64,000 nt of DNA. Origin: Thinopyrum elongatum. Lineage: Eukaryota; Streptophyta; Magnoliopsida; Poales; Poaceae. Shown here in pieces: positions 33,736-46,859 of this stretch (the stretch's first letter is position 1; every line of letters begins with the position of its first letter). The stretch covers positions 100,814,237-100,878,236 of the forward strand of contig CM022302.1 of the NCBI GenBank assembly GCA_011799875.1, in the 5' to 3' direction. Below the pieces are notes generated by a model, which searched no databases, was not told the DNA's origin, and saw only the letters and a program-made list of their open reading frames with translations. Made by a program: the position numbers and the translations under genes.

Positions 33736-34539
33736 TTTGCATATAAAAGGAAGAAAAATATAGAACTTGAAGAAAAATGCAAGAAGTCATTTTTCTTCAC
33801 AATATTTGAAACTAAATTCAGCCTACCTAAATTTGAAACTAAAAACAATTGCTTTACCAAGGGTTCATATTAATTCTGTTTTTTTAAATAGCAACAATTG
33901 CTTAAACTAAAAAATTTAAATAGCAACGGTTGCTTTAACTAATCTGTCCTAGGTTTCATACTAATTCTAATTAACTAACTAGCACTATAAATTTTAAATA
34001 GCAACATTTGCTTAAACTAAAAAATGCAAGAAACCTACATAATCAATTCTGTTTTTTCTTTTAACTACACCTAAAATACCTAACCTAATTAACCTACTGC
34101 CCTAACTAAAACCTAACTAAATTAACCAAAGAACCCTAGCTAAATTAGCAGAGAGAGGAGGAGCGGTGGGGGCTTATTACGACGGAGGGTGCAGGGGCGA
34201 GGAGGCAGGCTCGACGACGACCGAGGTTGGGAGGGGAGGAAGCAGAGGAGGGAGGCGTGGCACGCCGGGGCCGGGGTCGGGGGCGAGGGCGAGGTCGCCG
34301 GGGTCGGGAGGTCGGGTGCGAGCGCCGGGATCGGGGGCGAGGGCAGGACTCTGGCGAGGTCGAGGGCGAGGGCAGGACTCCGACGCTTGAGGCAGGGACG
34401 CGGCGAGGGCAGGGCTCCGACGCTTGAGGCAGGGGCACGGCGAGGGCAGGGCTCCGGCGGCGACGAGGGGGAGAAGAGAGAGTGTGGATTTGGGGGAAGA
34501 CGCAGAGGCGGGAAGCCCACCGGGGGGGTTAAGTGAACA
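33736..34539 (-). other. Upstream region of CACTA-2 second gene: A/T-rich, then GA-rich block
   Basis: To 34140 the sequence is A/T-rich with repeats of AAATAGCAACAATTGCTT. From 34140 to 34510 it is strongly purine-rich on the plus strand (GGGCGAGG-type repeats), which translates to Pro/Ser/Arg-rich chance frames. A comparable purine-rich block precedes TNP2 at 48240-48490. In the leftward sense it would be a pyrimidine-rich 5' UTR or promoter. Confidence 0.5.
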
Positions 34540-34725
34540 TAGCAGTAGTGCGTTTCCTCAAAACGCGCTATAGCTAAGTTAGCTATAGCGCATTTCGACA
34601 AGCAGCGCTACTGCTATCACCAGTAGCTATAGCGCATTTCCCCAAAGGGTGCTACTGCTATGGTGACTAGCTATAGCTCTTTTTTAGAAAAGCGCTACTG
34701 CTAACCAGTACCTATAGCAGTTTTC
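34540..34725. repeat. Internal block of CACTA-2 subterminal-type repeats
   Basis: At least six units such as GCGCTACTGCTA, CTATAGCGCATTT and TAGCAGTAGTGCG lie here, 10 kb from either terminus. They match the 13-mer family at 24800-25050 and 48500-48877 but show a CTATAGC variant. The block stands upstream of the second gene in its direction of transcription and just beyond the 3' end of TNP2. No TIR or TSD is found around it. Confidence 0.75.
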
Positions 34726-35184
34726 CTGTTTTGTTTCTTCTATTTTCTTTTCCGTTATTTTCTCTTCCTATTCTTTTCTTCTTTTTCTCTTCTTTTCCTT
34801 TTTTCCGAGAGCAGGAACGAAGGGAAGGTGATACAATGTATATAACTAAGGTGATATATATTGCATCATTTGACGGTGAAGTATGTATACAAAATAGGAA
34901 CATATATATTACATCATTTGACCCATGCATGCATAATGGTTAAGTGTGTACACAAAATAGAAACATATATATTACATCATTTGACCGATAACGGTTTCTC
35001 AGCGTCGATGTTTTCGTTTTTGAGTGAGCTTCTTTCCCTTCTTGTTCATTGAAGAATAATTGAGCCCCTCATTGTGACTTTTCCTTTTCCATGGTGTACG
35101 ATCTTTCTTAGGTAATGTAGTATTGATTCTTATTTTGACGTATACTTTATCGTCATCATCATCTTCCCTCATTGGGTTGCCGTA
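34726..35184 (-). other. 3' flank of TNP2 with small tandem repeats
   Basis: A long T/C-rich tract (34730-34805) is followed by two or three copies of a 62-65-bp unit ending CATATATATTACATCATTTG (about 34857-34985). No coding frame. It should include the TNP2 3' UTR. Confidence 0.55.
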
Positions 35185-38099
35185 CTAGTTGTAGTCTTCC
35201 TCGTTGGCGACTCCATCCATTCCAATGATGTTCCTTTTGCCTCTCCTCACGACAACACGGCTGGGATTGCACGGGTCGGTTATGAAGAAGCATTGTGTCA
35301 CGTGCTTAGCGTGTACCCATGGCTCGTATTTTGCGATAGCATTCACGGTAGCACTCTTGGTGTCGGGTATAGTCATGGTAGTGAAATACCGGTTTTCTCT
35401 TTCGACATTCTTAGCCCATCTGACACAGAACATCGTGGCGTTGTGCAGTCCAGAGTAGTCAAGCTCCCAGATCTCCTCGACCCTTTCGTAAAATCTTTCA
35501 GTTGCACCGTTGTCGCTGCCGGTCATGCATTCCATCGTCACCCCTGAGTTCTGATCATCACTGTCCATATCTTTGGCCTCCGTGTAGAACGTGTATCCAT
35601 TGATATCGTATGCCTGATAGGTGACGAGGTTGGGCGAGGGGCCATGTGCTAAGGTGTATATGAGCAATCCGTCCTTAGAGCCCTCTTCCGGGGGATTAGC
35701 AATAATATGCTCTTTGAACCAATACAGGAAAGTGGAGTTGTGCTCTCTAGTAACTTCGGCGTCCGTCTTGCATACCCCCCGGTAACGATACTTCTTGGCA
35801 ATAATTTCTTTGTGCAGTGCCACGAAAGGATCTACCTGGTCTAGGTGTTGTAGCACTACCAAGTTTGCTCTATCAAAGTCGTTGCGTCGATCTGAGTAGG
35901 CCACATGCAGTTCCCTGCGACCGTTGGAGTGACCTTCTCCTTCGAGCCTCCCATCATGCTTGTTAACGGGCAAACCAACACCAGGCGGCCGGTCTGTGCC
36001 ATATAGAAAATTCTCGCAGAAAGAGATGCACTCTTGTGTCAGATAGCCCTGGACGATGCTTCCATCTGGACGGGACATGTTATGAACGAATCCTTTGATG
36101 ATCCCATTCATCCTCTCAAATGGCATCATGTTGTGCAGGAATGACGGCCCCAGGTCTATTATGTCATCCACAATATGGACACATAGATGCACCATGACGT
36201 CAAAGAACACGGGCGGGAAGTACATCTCAAGTTCATTTAGTATCACAATGATCTCTTCCTGTAGCCTTCGGAGCTGCTTCACCCTGATCGACTTTTGAGA
36301 GATGACGTCGAAAAAGTTGTAGAGACCAATAAGAGTGTCATGGACGTGCTTGTCCATTATCCCTCTAAGGGCAACAAGTAGTATCTGCATCATCATCACA
36401 TGACAGTCATGGGACTTCATCCCGCTGAACCTTTTCTTCTTCGTGTCTAGATATCTGCTTATCTTGCCATAGTAACCAGAACTAACTTTGATTCCGGTAA
36501 GGCACTTGAAGAATTGATAGATCTCAGCCGGACTTAAGGTGAAGCAAGAAGGGGGGCAATAATCCTCTTCCTTTACTTTTTTGCCCTTCTTCTCCCGCAC
36601 CTCTATCTCCGTCTCTATCTCCTCTGACTTTTTACGGGGCGGCATGTGCAGATCTTCCCTTATTTTCAAATCTTGCAAGTCTTTTCTTGCCTTCGGCCCA
36701 TCCTTGGTCTTATCCGGCATGTTCATCAGTGTCGCAAGCAAGCTCTTAAGGACATTCTTACAGATATGCATTTGATCAAGGCAATGAGGCGTGTCGAGTT
36801 TGTGCCAGTACTCCAAGTCCCAGAAAACAGACCTGGTCTTCCATACCTTCAGCAGCGGCTCCGGCGCCTTTTTCATCGTCTTTCCCGGTGTGGGGCACTG
36901 TTCCCAGTTTTTCAATAGCTCATCGATTTTGGCGCTGCTCCACTTACATGGAGGTCCTCGATGCTTAGCCTCACCAGTGAATAGATCTCCACGGTTTCTC
37001 CATGGGTCGTCCTTCTCGAGCCATCTATGATGCCCCATGTACACGATTTTCCCAGACCCGCCATCTTTCCTTGACGTTAGCTGCTGAGACGTCGTATCAT
37101 CCATGCACCGCATGCATCTGCAATATCCATGGCACACCTGGCCTGCGACATATCCATAACCGAGATAGTCATGCACCGTCGTGATCAACGCGGCTCTCAT
37201 ATAGAAATACTCGCCTTTGCTGGCGTCCCATGTCTTGGCCGGTGTTTTCCATAACGTGTCTAACTCCTCTTGAGGTAGCCCCAGATACAGATTGATATTA
37301 TTTCCCGGTTGTTTTGGCCCTTGAATCAGCATGCTCATGTGTATGTACTTCGACTTCATGCACATCCAGGGGGATGTTGTACATCCATACAAACACGGGC
37401 CATGTGCTATAGTTGGTGTTCTAGTTGCCAAACGGATTCATGCCATCGGTACACGCGCCGAGCACGATGTTCCTTGCATCACATGCGAAATACCGATATT
37501 CGCCGTTGAACGCTCTCCACTGGCTTCCATCCATGACGTGTCTCAGCTTCGGATCATCTCCATCGTCGTGCTTCTTCCTCTCCGCGTGCCAGTGCATGAG
37601 CTTTGCTTCCTTGGGATCTATGAAATACCGCTGTAGACGTGGAGTGATCGGTAAGTACCATACATCTTTCTGGGGAGATTTCTTCCCGTCCTTCTTGTAT
37701 CGAGAAGCATTGCACACCGGACAGCTTGTTTTTTCCGCGTGCTCCTTCCGATAAATTATGCAATCGTTGATGCATGCATGGTATCTAACGTGCGGCAGAT
37801 CAAGAGGGCACACGATCTTCTTGGCCTCATCCACACTAGTAGGACATAGATTCCCCGCGGGAAGAACATCCTTTAGGTACTTGAGAAGCTCATCGAGGCT
37901 AGTGTCGGTCCATTTGTTCTTAGGCTTCGTCTTCAGGAGTTCAAGCGTGAAACTCAAGCGGGTCACTTCGGGATTGCAACCATGATACAATGGAGTGTTC
38001 GAGTCTAGCACCAGTTGCTGCAGCTTGGCCTCCTCTCTAGAAGCAGCTCCCTTAGTACTCGTCTCCTTGCGAAGCAGTGCTTGAACATGAGGGTCCTGC

Positions 38100-38573
38100 T
38101 GTCGGTGTCAAAACCGGCAGATCTCGGGGAGGGGGTCCCAAGCTGCGTGTCTAGGGATCGATGGTAACAAAAGACAGTAGGGAGACGATGTTTACCCAGG
38201 TTCGAGCCCTCTTAAAGGAGGTAAAACCCTATGTCCTGCTTGATTGTATTCAAAGAGTATAGGGGTTACAAGAGTTGATCTACCTCGAGATCGTAATGGC
38301 TAAACCCTAACTGTCTAGCCTATGATTATTCTGATAGCCTCTACGGACTAACCCCTCCGGTTTATATACACACCGGAGGGGCCTAGGGTTGTACAAAGTC
38401 GGCTTGCAGAGGAAGGAAAAATTACACCCGGACACCAAACTTGCCGTTCTACGCACGTAGGAGTCCTATCCGGACACGGGGGATAATCTTCTACTTTGTC
38501 TTCACGGCCCATCAGTCCGGCCCATATCGAATAGGCCAGTCACCGAAGGACCCCCTAATAAAGGACTCCCTCA
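38100..38573 (-). repeat. Gypsy-C 3' LTR
   Basis: TGTCGGTGTCAAAACC start and ACTCCCTCA end. Minus-strand TATA box (TGTATATAAA) at 38370-38361 and the conserved LTR block at 38191-38243. Confidence 0.92.
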
Positions 38574-39008
38574 GTAGCCCCTGAACCAGTCTTCGATGAT
38601 GATGTGTTCGGCATGCGAATTGGCTTCGGCATTGCAAGGCCGTTTCCTTCTCCTGAATACTTTAAGTTAGCTTTCTGCATAAAAGAACTGTGTCCAGCTC
38701 TGCATAATCAATAAAACCCTTAACCACGAAGGCAGGACGTCAAAATAGGAACAATGTCTTTTACTGACAACTTTTTTGGCGAAGTGTCACACTTGACTCT
38801 TTAACGCTTTGAACCATTTTCACGCCTCCCGTTTCGCGATTCGAGGCTTAGCCTCCATTGGCACGTCTTGTCAAAACAGAGATCATGCCCGCCCATTACG
38901 GGATGCTCATCAATATAGTTTGGGTAATCCAACCGCACCTTACGCACGATCTTGTTGGGAGCAGGCGAGTTTTATGGCTTTAGAGGGGGACGCTTGGTAT
39001 TTTCACCA

Positions 39009-39020
39009 TCCATAAAAGGG
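39009..39020 (+). promoter_or_regulatory. TATA-like box of the Gypsy-C opposite-strand gene
   Basis: CCATAAAAGGG lies about 115 bases before the ATG and is followed by a C/T-rich leader with CTTCC and CTCC runs, as in plant 5' UTRs. It is outside the LTR, so this gene seems to have its own promoter. Confidence 0.5.
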
Positions 39021-39129
39021 TAAAGACCCCTCCTTTTTCTTCACGCCTTCCTCTAGCTTCTGCTTCCCAATCTCCAAGCTCCAGCGCCCACAACTCCGAT
39101 CTCCTCCACCGCTGCCACCCTTCCCAGCA

Positions 39130-42100
39130 ATGGCCGGGTCCGGCTCCAAGGGCAAGTGGGAGGCCTCCACCGTCACCGAAAAGGACGTCAAGGATCTCCG
39201 GAGCGCGGGCTATTTGTCCTCGAATATCGCGCATAGGATCCCTGACAAAGATCAGGTTATTCCTACTCCGGAGCCCGGTGAGAGGGTCGTCTTCATACCC
39301 ACTTCTTTCGGGGGCTAGGATTTCCCCTCCACCCCTTCGTACGGGGTCTCATGTTCTACTACGGGCTAGATTTCCATGATCTAGCCCCAAATTCCTTCCT
39401 TCACATATCGGTGTTTATCATCGTGTGTGAGGCTCTTCTGCGCATCCTCCCACACTTTGGTCTGTGGCTCAAGATCTTCAACCTGAAGCCGAAGGTGGTC
39501 GACGGACAGCATGCAGACTGTGGCGGGGCTATGGTAAGTAAGCTCCCCAACGCCATCTTGCCCAAAGGGGCATTTGTAGACACAGTCAAGGTGTGGCAGC
39601 AGGAGTGGTTCTACATCACCGAACCCCATGGCGCCAACTGGGCGGCCACACCTGACTTCAGATCCGGACCCCCCATGAGACTCACCTCATGGACCACCAA
39701 GGGCCTTGATTAGGGGTCCCAACTAGAGGTGAAGATGCTACAAAAATGCATCTCCAACATATTGGGCACAAATACCGGTCTCACAAATGTGATTCAGGTG
39801 ATGCTCTTCCGGCGCATTCTTCCCTGCTAGCTCCGGGCCTCCCCCATGTGGGAGTTCAATCCGGAGGAGCCACGGACCCTAAAGCGCTTCATCGGTACCA
39901 CGCATGAAGATATATGGAAGCAGCTCTTCAAGGCCCAAAAAAATTGGCTGAAGAAGTCCGAGGACATCGGACTCGACAACAAGAACCCGGCCTCAGCGGT
40001 AAGGATAAACTTTCCGAAGACCTATTCAGTTAATACTTCAGATATAATAAAGATTATCCTGCCTTCCATACATGGTTGGACAGCAAAGGCGGAGCGGATC
40101 AACTGTCCGGCACCGCAGCCCGAGAACCCCGCCACACCCCAGCTAACGGAGATGCTGGTCCCGGCGCCCTATCAAGCGCCGGAGAAGACCAAGAAGAAGA
40201 AAGGCAAGGAGGCCAAGGGCGGCCCCCGCCACAAAGGTCCTTTGGACACAGTGTCCGGAGAGACCGAAGCCATCTCTTCCCACGAGGGAGACGAGGAAGA
40301 ATAGGAGGAGGAGGTGGAGAGCGACTCCCCCCGTAAGGGGAGGAAGAAGAAGAGGGCGGCCTCCGAAGACCCGGAGGGGGAGGCGCCCAAGAGAGGGAAG
40401 CTGGCCCTCCCGGACAGTTCGGACTCAGAGTCCGAACTAGTCCCCAAGAAACCTCCCAGGGTGAACCCCCTGGCTGAATCGTAAGTATTCGGAAACTTAT
40501 TGATTATCTTCGGTCTACATGCTTCCATTATATAAGTTATTTTATTATTTGTCTTTCAGCCCTCCCCGCGAGCTCCCGCATACTCCACTATCGGAGGGGA
40601 ATTCTCTGCCGCCCGAAATGGCAGAGAGTGACACACCGCCGCGAGCCCCCTCGCCTATCGCCCTGGAGGACACCGAAGTGTCGTCCCAAAGGACCTCTCC
40701 CGGCCGAGGTGGGGCGAACGAAGCCGTCGAGAAAGCGCCCGAGGTTAATACCTCGGTCGCCGAAGACCTAGGGGGGTGACCCCTATGACAACCGACGGTG
40801 GGGAGCCCTAACAATCCGGGCCCCCGCCGAACACCATTCCGAAGACTAACGTGGCTCCGGGATTGGATAAGCAGCCCCCTCCGAAAGAGGGGGGAGGAGC
40901 ATCAGCTCCATCGGCGGCCTCCAATAACGCGGAGGTGCCCAATGCTCTGGTGGGAGCACTACAAAGTGCTTCCATTGTGGAGGAGCACCACACCCTGATG
41001 GGTGCGGTTATGGAGAAGGTTCAGTCTGCTAAAAACGGACTGAACGAAGCCTTCTGCAGCCTACTGACATACTGTGCTACGATTGGAACAGGCCTCCATG
41101 TTGGCGGCTACCGCCCAGGCCGCAGAAGTTTCCGAACTCAATTGGAAGCTTCAAGTGGCCGATGAGGAGCTCGACCGCATCAACAAGCGGTCAATGAAAC
41201 ACAAGGTATGCATACAATGTTAAGAATTTATTTTCATATCAGAAGCGATATGTATATTGAGAGGTTAACTCATAGAATTCTTTGATTATGATCATAGGTG
41301 GCACAGCCGAGGTCGAGACCCTCAAAGGCAGCCTTGCCCAAGCCAACAAAGAAGCAGAGGTGAACAAGGTAGCTGCTGAGAAAGCGGCTGCTGAACTAGA
41401 GGCCGAACAAGTTACCCGCTGCCAACATGAAGCTCGGGTGGCCGAAGTCGAGCAGGAGCTGAAGGATGCCATCAGCAAGTGCAAAACATTGGAGCAGAAG
41501 ACTTCGGCCCAGTCATCCGAGCTTGCCAAGGCTCTCCATGATGCCAAAGAGGCACGGAGCGAGTCCCGGAGTGCTTGCGAAGAGATCCATCAGGCGAGGT
41601 AGATAGCGGCTGGTAAGGCATTTCTTTTGCAGAGTATCTTTGGAGGGTAGAGGTACGCTTTGCTCACACGAGTGTGGAGTTCTCCAGGCGTGTTTGCGGA
41701 TCTGCCAAAGAGTGATGCCGATGCCGCACAGTTCTTCCGAGCCAAGGAGGGGAGTTCGACTGAGAAGCTGTTCTGGTCAAAATTTCTCGCGCCGGAACAC
41801 TTGACACCTCTCCTGGGTGACCAACTGAAGCAGCTGTCGGAGCTGCATAGGGTGGCAGGTTTTGCCATGAAGGACTTAATAGTCCAACTTTGGCCGACCG
41901 AGCCAATCCCTAGCAGCTACTTCGGTTTGGCGAAGCAGCTTGTCGACGCGCGGCCGCGGATTGATGCTGTGAAGCGCTCGGCCTGCATAGAGGGTTCCTG
42001 GATGGCCTTCGCCCGCGTCAAAATGCAATGGGCGAAGATGAAGGCCACCGAAGTGGAAACCGCAGGCCTGCCCGAAGGCAAAGATCATCGGAAGCCGGGG

Positions 42101-42175
42101 AGGTACTTCGACGACATCCTAGAAGGGGCCCGAGAGATAGAGGGTCAGTGTTCTAAGGACGTGATATTTGATTGA
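39130..42175 (+). pseudogene. Gypsy-C opposite-strand gene, Transposase_28-like ('putative gypsy type transposon' domain)
   Basis: The gene reads opposite to gag. ATG 39130 follows a TATA-like CCATAAAAGGG at about 39010. Exon 1 runs to 40480 (donor GTAAGTA), exon 2 starts at 40560 after TTTCAG; a coiled-coil segment (Ala/Glu/Lys-rich) is open at 41300-41601 and a C-terminal segment at 41660-42175. The domain with G-L-D-F-H-D-L-A-P-N and W-F-Y-I-T-E-P resembles PF04195, known as an accessory antisense gene in some grass Gypsy elements. Its role is unknown. Lesions in exon 1: a frameshift near 39316 and in-frame TAG codons at 39711-39713, about 39828 and 40302-40304; exon 2 also has stops and a frameshift. 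Confidence 0.75.
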
Positions 42176-43425
42176 ATGTGTTTGGGTTGTATGAACTATA
42201 TTATGAACCCGTGCTATGATATATCTATGCTGAGTATTTTATTCGAGCAATTTTTTCCTCCTGTCCGGCCGTTTATTTATATTTCTAAAAGTTGCCAGTC
42301 GTCAGCTTCAGCCCCCATGTAGATACTATAGGGGTGTTCGGTGTAATGCGTGACCACACTTTATCCAACGTCTTGGTCCGTAAAGGAGGTGTCCGCGAAG
42401 TGAACCAGGCAATCGGACTATGCGGCTTTATTACTTTTCACTTAGCCATAGGAGTTTGACTGTGGAGCTAAGTACTAGCCCCTTGTGTGTGTGCGGCTAT
42501 CCGGACTACGGTGCCTTTTCCACGCAGCTGGACGAAGACCAGCCCCTCGTATAACATGGGGTGAATCGCTAACGATTTGTAGTATAATACTAAGTCGCCG
42601 AATCGCCGACCAACTCTCGCCTATCATGATAGTCAGTTTTCGGCTTTCTCTACTGAGGTATTTGACCGGACGAACCAGAAATACAATCGCAGTAGTTCTC
42701 CCTTTACTACCTTAGCCAAACGAGCGGAACGTAAGGTGGTAAGCACAGGAGCCGGGCAACCCAACTATAGACCAAAGACATGATTCGGAGCCGATGCATA
42801 TAATGCAATATTCGGGATGCCGAAGAGTTCCCTATAGGTGTTCAGACTTGAAATGTGCACGGCCGAATATAGCCCCCGGCGTTAAGGCCGGACTAAAGCA
42901 CGTGTGGCACTCTGAAGTAGGGAGGGAATACAGATAATAAAATAAAATAAAGTGATTGCCACACAAAGTGGTGATCGACTGCTCCCTTTATGCCCCGTTT
43001 AATATGTCGAGCCGTGTTGTTACAGATAATGCCATGAATATTGAGGCCATTTTACATTCCAAAAGTTTACACAAGGGAAAGGCTTACACAGGGCCTGAAA
43101 GTAGTGGTTTGAAGATCCCCATGATGCCCTGCTGCACGTCTGCGCCGTTTCTCCTTGGTGAGACATCCTTGTAGAGGAGGAGTACGATGGTCGTCAGCTA
43201 GAAAGAGGGACCTGGAAAGGTGCCCCCGTTCAGCCGTAGATCGGGTAGGTTTCTTAATGAACCTGCAGTGGAAAAAAATATTTGAGGTCCGAATAGGGTC
43301 AAGCCGTACTATGGACTTTTTACGCAGTGTGCCTCCGGCGCTGCCCAAGGTATTTTAAGTGCGTAGTTATGTACGCGCGGTACGTATGCCGCAACCTTAT
43401 GGGCCGATCGATGGAGGCTAAACTG
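42176..43425. other. Gypsy-C central spacer between convergent genes
   Basis: 1.25 kb between the 3' end of the opposite-strand gene and the end of the protease frame. Only short frames occur. RT, RNase H and integrase would normally be in this direction from the protease; none is found, so they are deleted or were never part of this family. Confidence 0.55.
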
Positions 43426-44157
43426 CTATTCAAGCTCCGGTTCCACCGAGCTACTGCCTTGTAATGCGGGTCGGACTCGTTTAGCGGTGCCATGGGTCTT
43501 GATGACCGATGAGCTGTTCATCTTCATGACTCTGCCCTGTACTTCGGCTGCTAGGGCCATGGTATGCTCCTCAGTACGGAGGGAGCGCTCCGTATTCCCA
43601 TTTACTGTAATGATGCCATGAGGTCCAGGCATTTTGAGCTTCAGATAATCATAGTGCGGGACTGCATTGAAGCGGGCAAAAGCAGTTCGTCCGAGCCGTG
43701 CATGATAACCACTGCGAAAAGGGACGGTGTCGAAGATCAATTCTTCGCTTCGAAAGTTTATTGGAGAGCCGAATACTACTTCCAGTGTTAAAGAGCCCGT
43801 GCAGCGAGCCTCCACGCCGGGTATCACGACTTTAAAGGTAGCGTTGCTAGGCTTGATTCTTGACGGGTTGATACCCATCTTACGGACAGTATCCTTATAG
43901 ATCAGGTTGAGGCTGCCGCCGCCGTCCATAAGGACTCTAGTAAGATGGTATCCGTCGATGATAGGATCGAGTACCAGGGCCACCGAACCTCCGTGACGGA
44001 TACTGGTTGGGTGGTCCCTGCGATCAAAGGTGATCGGACTAGCCGACCATGGGTTGAATTGTGGGGCGACAGGCTCTACGGCGTAGATGTCCCTTAATGC
44101 GCGTTTGCGCTCCCTCTTAGGGATGTGGGTGACATAGATCATGTTCACCATTTTCAC
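43426..44157 (-). CDS. Gypsy-C retropepsin-like region
   Basis: A 243-codon open stretch on the minus strand. It contains H-I-P-K-R-E-R-K-R-A-L-R-D, then F-D-R-R-D-H-P-T-S-I-R, then the protease-like V-L-M-D-G-G-G-S-L-N-L, where D-G-G-S-S is usual in these elements. The Asp is present. It would process the gag precursor. It is the downstream part of a gag-pro frame whose upstream portion has stops, so it is unlikely to be translated alone. Confidence 0.75.
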   Translation of the reverse strand: MKMVNMIYVTHIPKRERKRALRDIYAVEPVAPQFNPWSASPITFDRRDHPTSIRHGGSVALVLDPIIDGYHLTRVLMDGGGSLNLIYKDTVRKMGINPSRIKPSNATFKVVIPGVEARCTGSLTLEVVFGSPINFRSEELIFDTVPFRSGYHARLGRTAFARFNAVPHYDYLKLKMPGPHGIITVNGNTERSLRTEEHTMALAAEVQGRVMKMNSSSVIKTHGTAKRVRPALQGSSSVEPELE

Positions 44158-46833
44158 CTCGGGGCGAAACTATTTCTGTCCCCCAGTGTTCGGCGGGCGA
44201 GGCTCATCATCGTCCTCGCTTGGAGGTCCTTTCCCTTATGTTCGGTATTTAATTTACCGGCCTGTTTAAAAACCCAGCAGTTTCTGTTGGTGTGGTTGGC
44301 AAGCTTGTCAGGGGTGCCATGGATCTAGCAAGGTCTCTCCAGTATTTTGTCCAAGTTGGATGGACCGTCCCTATTACCTTTGAACGGCTTCTTCCACTGA
44401 CCGAGTTTGGAGCCGCTGAATCCGACGTTTACTGCCGTATCCTCTGTTTCTTCGTTATTGTTCCGATGCTTGTTTTTGCTGCGTCCTGGCCTGCCATTGC
44501 CATGCCTGGCCTTAGAAGTGCCGGGGTCGCTGGAAATGTTGCTTCTACGAGCCAACCAGCTATCTTCGCTCGCACAGAAGAGGGTCATAAGTGCAGTAAG
44601 AGCTGCCATAGTCTTCGGCTTTTCCTGACCGAGGTGTCAGGCGAGCCATTTGTCATGGACACTGTGCTTAAATGCCGCTAAGGCTTTAGCGTCTAGACAG
44701 TCCACGATTTGGTTCTTTTTGATTAAGAACCGATTCCAGAGTTTGCAAGCTGACTCTCCAGGTTGCTGGATTATGTGACTCAGGTCGTCAGCATCCGGTG
44801 GCCGGACATAAGTGCCCTGAAAGTTGTCCTAAAAAGCATCCTCTAAGTCTTCCCAACTTCCAATGGAGTTCTCTGGGAGGCTGTTCAACCAGTGCCGTGC
44901 TGGTCCTTTCAGCTTTAGAGGGAGGTATTTAATGGCGTGGAGATCATCCCCGCGAGCCATGTGAATGTGGAGAAGAAAATCTCCAATCCACATAGCGGGA
45001 TCCGTCGTTCCATCGTATTGTTCGATGTTCACGTGTTTGAACCCCTCCGGAAATTGGTGCTGCATTACCTCAGCGGTAAAGCACATGGGATGTGCGGCAC
45101 CTCTGTACCGGGCGACATCGCGATGGAGTTCGGATGACATCTGTGTTCGGTGCTGACCCCGGACTTGGTTAGTTTTGTCGTGCCAGGCTTGATGGTTATC
45201 ATCCCGTGTGGGGGCACGTCCCCTTGATCCATAGATTGATCTGGTCTAGCGAGCTCTATTAGTCAGGTCCTGACATAGGTGGTACGTGTAGCGCGGAGCC
45301 GCTACTTCCTTGCCTCTATGACGAGGGGGCGCGGGCTGGTGTTCATCATAATTAGCCGTTTTGTCCCGTCCACGTGGTGGTCGGTCTGGTTGATCAGCTT
45401 GATTGTATTTTGATGGTATTGGCTCGAAGGCCTCGTCATCGAATTGTGGCAGCAGCCTGTGTTTGGGATAACTCTTTCTTCGGCTCTCAAAGCCATATCC
45501 TTCTTCGGCGACTAGGACCTTAGTCCATCTGTTGTTGAGCGTATCCTGTTCGGCTTTAATCTGCTGCTGTTTCTTTTTTAGGCTCCGTGCAGTGGCGATG
45601 AGCCATCGCTTGAAGCGTTCTTGTTCGAGGGGTTCCTCTGGGACGATGAAATCTTCGTCACCGAGGCTAACATCCTCTTCGGAGACGGGTAAGTAGTTAC
45701 TATCTTCCGAATCCTCATGATCGGCAATTTCGTCGGGGTTGAATTGGCCCTCTTTCCCTCTCATCCTGCTTGAATGCAGGCTCAACGGGGTGGTCGGGGT
45801 CTCCGGCGTTGTCTAGAGTGTCATTATCTCCGGTGCTGGTATTGCTTTCCCTTCCCCGACGCGATCGTGAGCGGCGCCGCTGGCGCAGGCATTTTGGTGG
45901 TTCATCGATGGGCTTATCCTCATCTGGATCTTGAGTGCCATCGTTGTCCTTCTTCTCAGGCGTGTCCACCATGTATACATCGTAAGTAGAAGTGGCCGTC
46001 CAACTCCCAGTGATGGGCGGGTTTTGACCTGGTTCGGCTTCGACATCATCGTCCATGTCATCGATGTCTTCGGAGGCGTAGTCTAGCATGTCGGTTAGGT
46101 CCTCGACGATGGCTATTAAGTGGGTGGTGGGTGGGATGTAGAATTCCCTACTCTCAGCCCCCAGTTCAAGCTAGGCGTAGTTCGGAGGTGACACTTCCGT
46201 GATGGCGAGAGACTGTATTAAGTCCAGCGCTTCGTTTAAAAGCAAGAGCTTGGTAGGCATCTGAGGATCTGCAGAACTAGGCTTGGCGAGAACTGCTTGA
46301 CCGTGCCCAAAGGACGCAGACCTCGAGAGTTCGGAGTTCGTATCCAGAGGCGAGTCCGGCTTCCTGATATCGAGAAGAATCCCGTTTGACTCTAGGTCCG
46401 CCAATGGTGTGGTCGCATCTGGGTCTCCGGCTAGAGGCTCCATGATGGGAGAGAATCTGGCGGGGTTCACCCTCCCGACTTCGGACGAAGTGGTCCGCCC
46501 CGGATCTTAGGCCGAGGCGGACACGAGCGTCGACCCCTGGGCGGGATCTGATAGTAGATCCGAAGGGCCTCCTTCGTGTGGGTGGGGAGCGGCGGCCGAG
46601 GCCGTGAAGCCCTCGAAGATCAGGTCTCCTCGGATATCAGCGATGTAGTTCAAGCTTCCAAACCTGATCTGGTGACCAGGGGCATAGCTGTCGACCTGCT
46701 CAAGGTGACCGGTCGAGTTGGCACGTAGCACGAAGCCGCCAAACACAAAGAGTTGGCTAGGGAGAAAGGTCTCCCCGGAAACAATGTCGTCATCGACGAT
46801 GAGGCAAGCCATCGATTCTTTTGTCGACAACAC
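44158..46833 (-). pseudogene. Gypsy-C gag region, broken
   Basis: Leftward open pieces at 46833-46507, 46470-46171, 46089-45715, 45785-45246 and 45140-44829 follow one another in related phases, separated by stops and small shifts. The 45140-44829 piece is a gag core (Y-D-G-T-T-D-P-A-M-W, then G-P-A-R-H-W-L-N-S-L-P) and ends at a TAG in a segment that would otherwise continue. The N-terminal part is acidic and Arg/Ser-rich. Gag builds the particle; this copy cannot. Confidence 0.75.
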
Positions 46834-46859
46834 AACGGGACTCTCAATGAAAGCACCAA

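Noticed and set aside
34140..34601. Long Pro/Ser/Arg-rich frames on both strands
   Set aside because: They arise from a low-complexity purine-rich block and show no domain or splice context.
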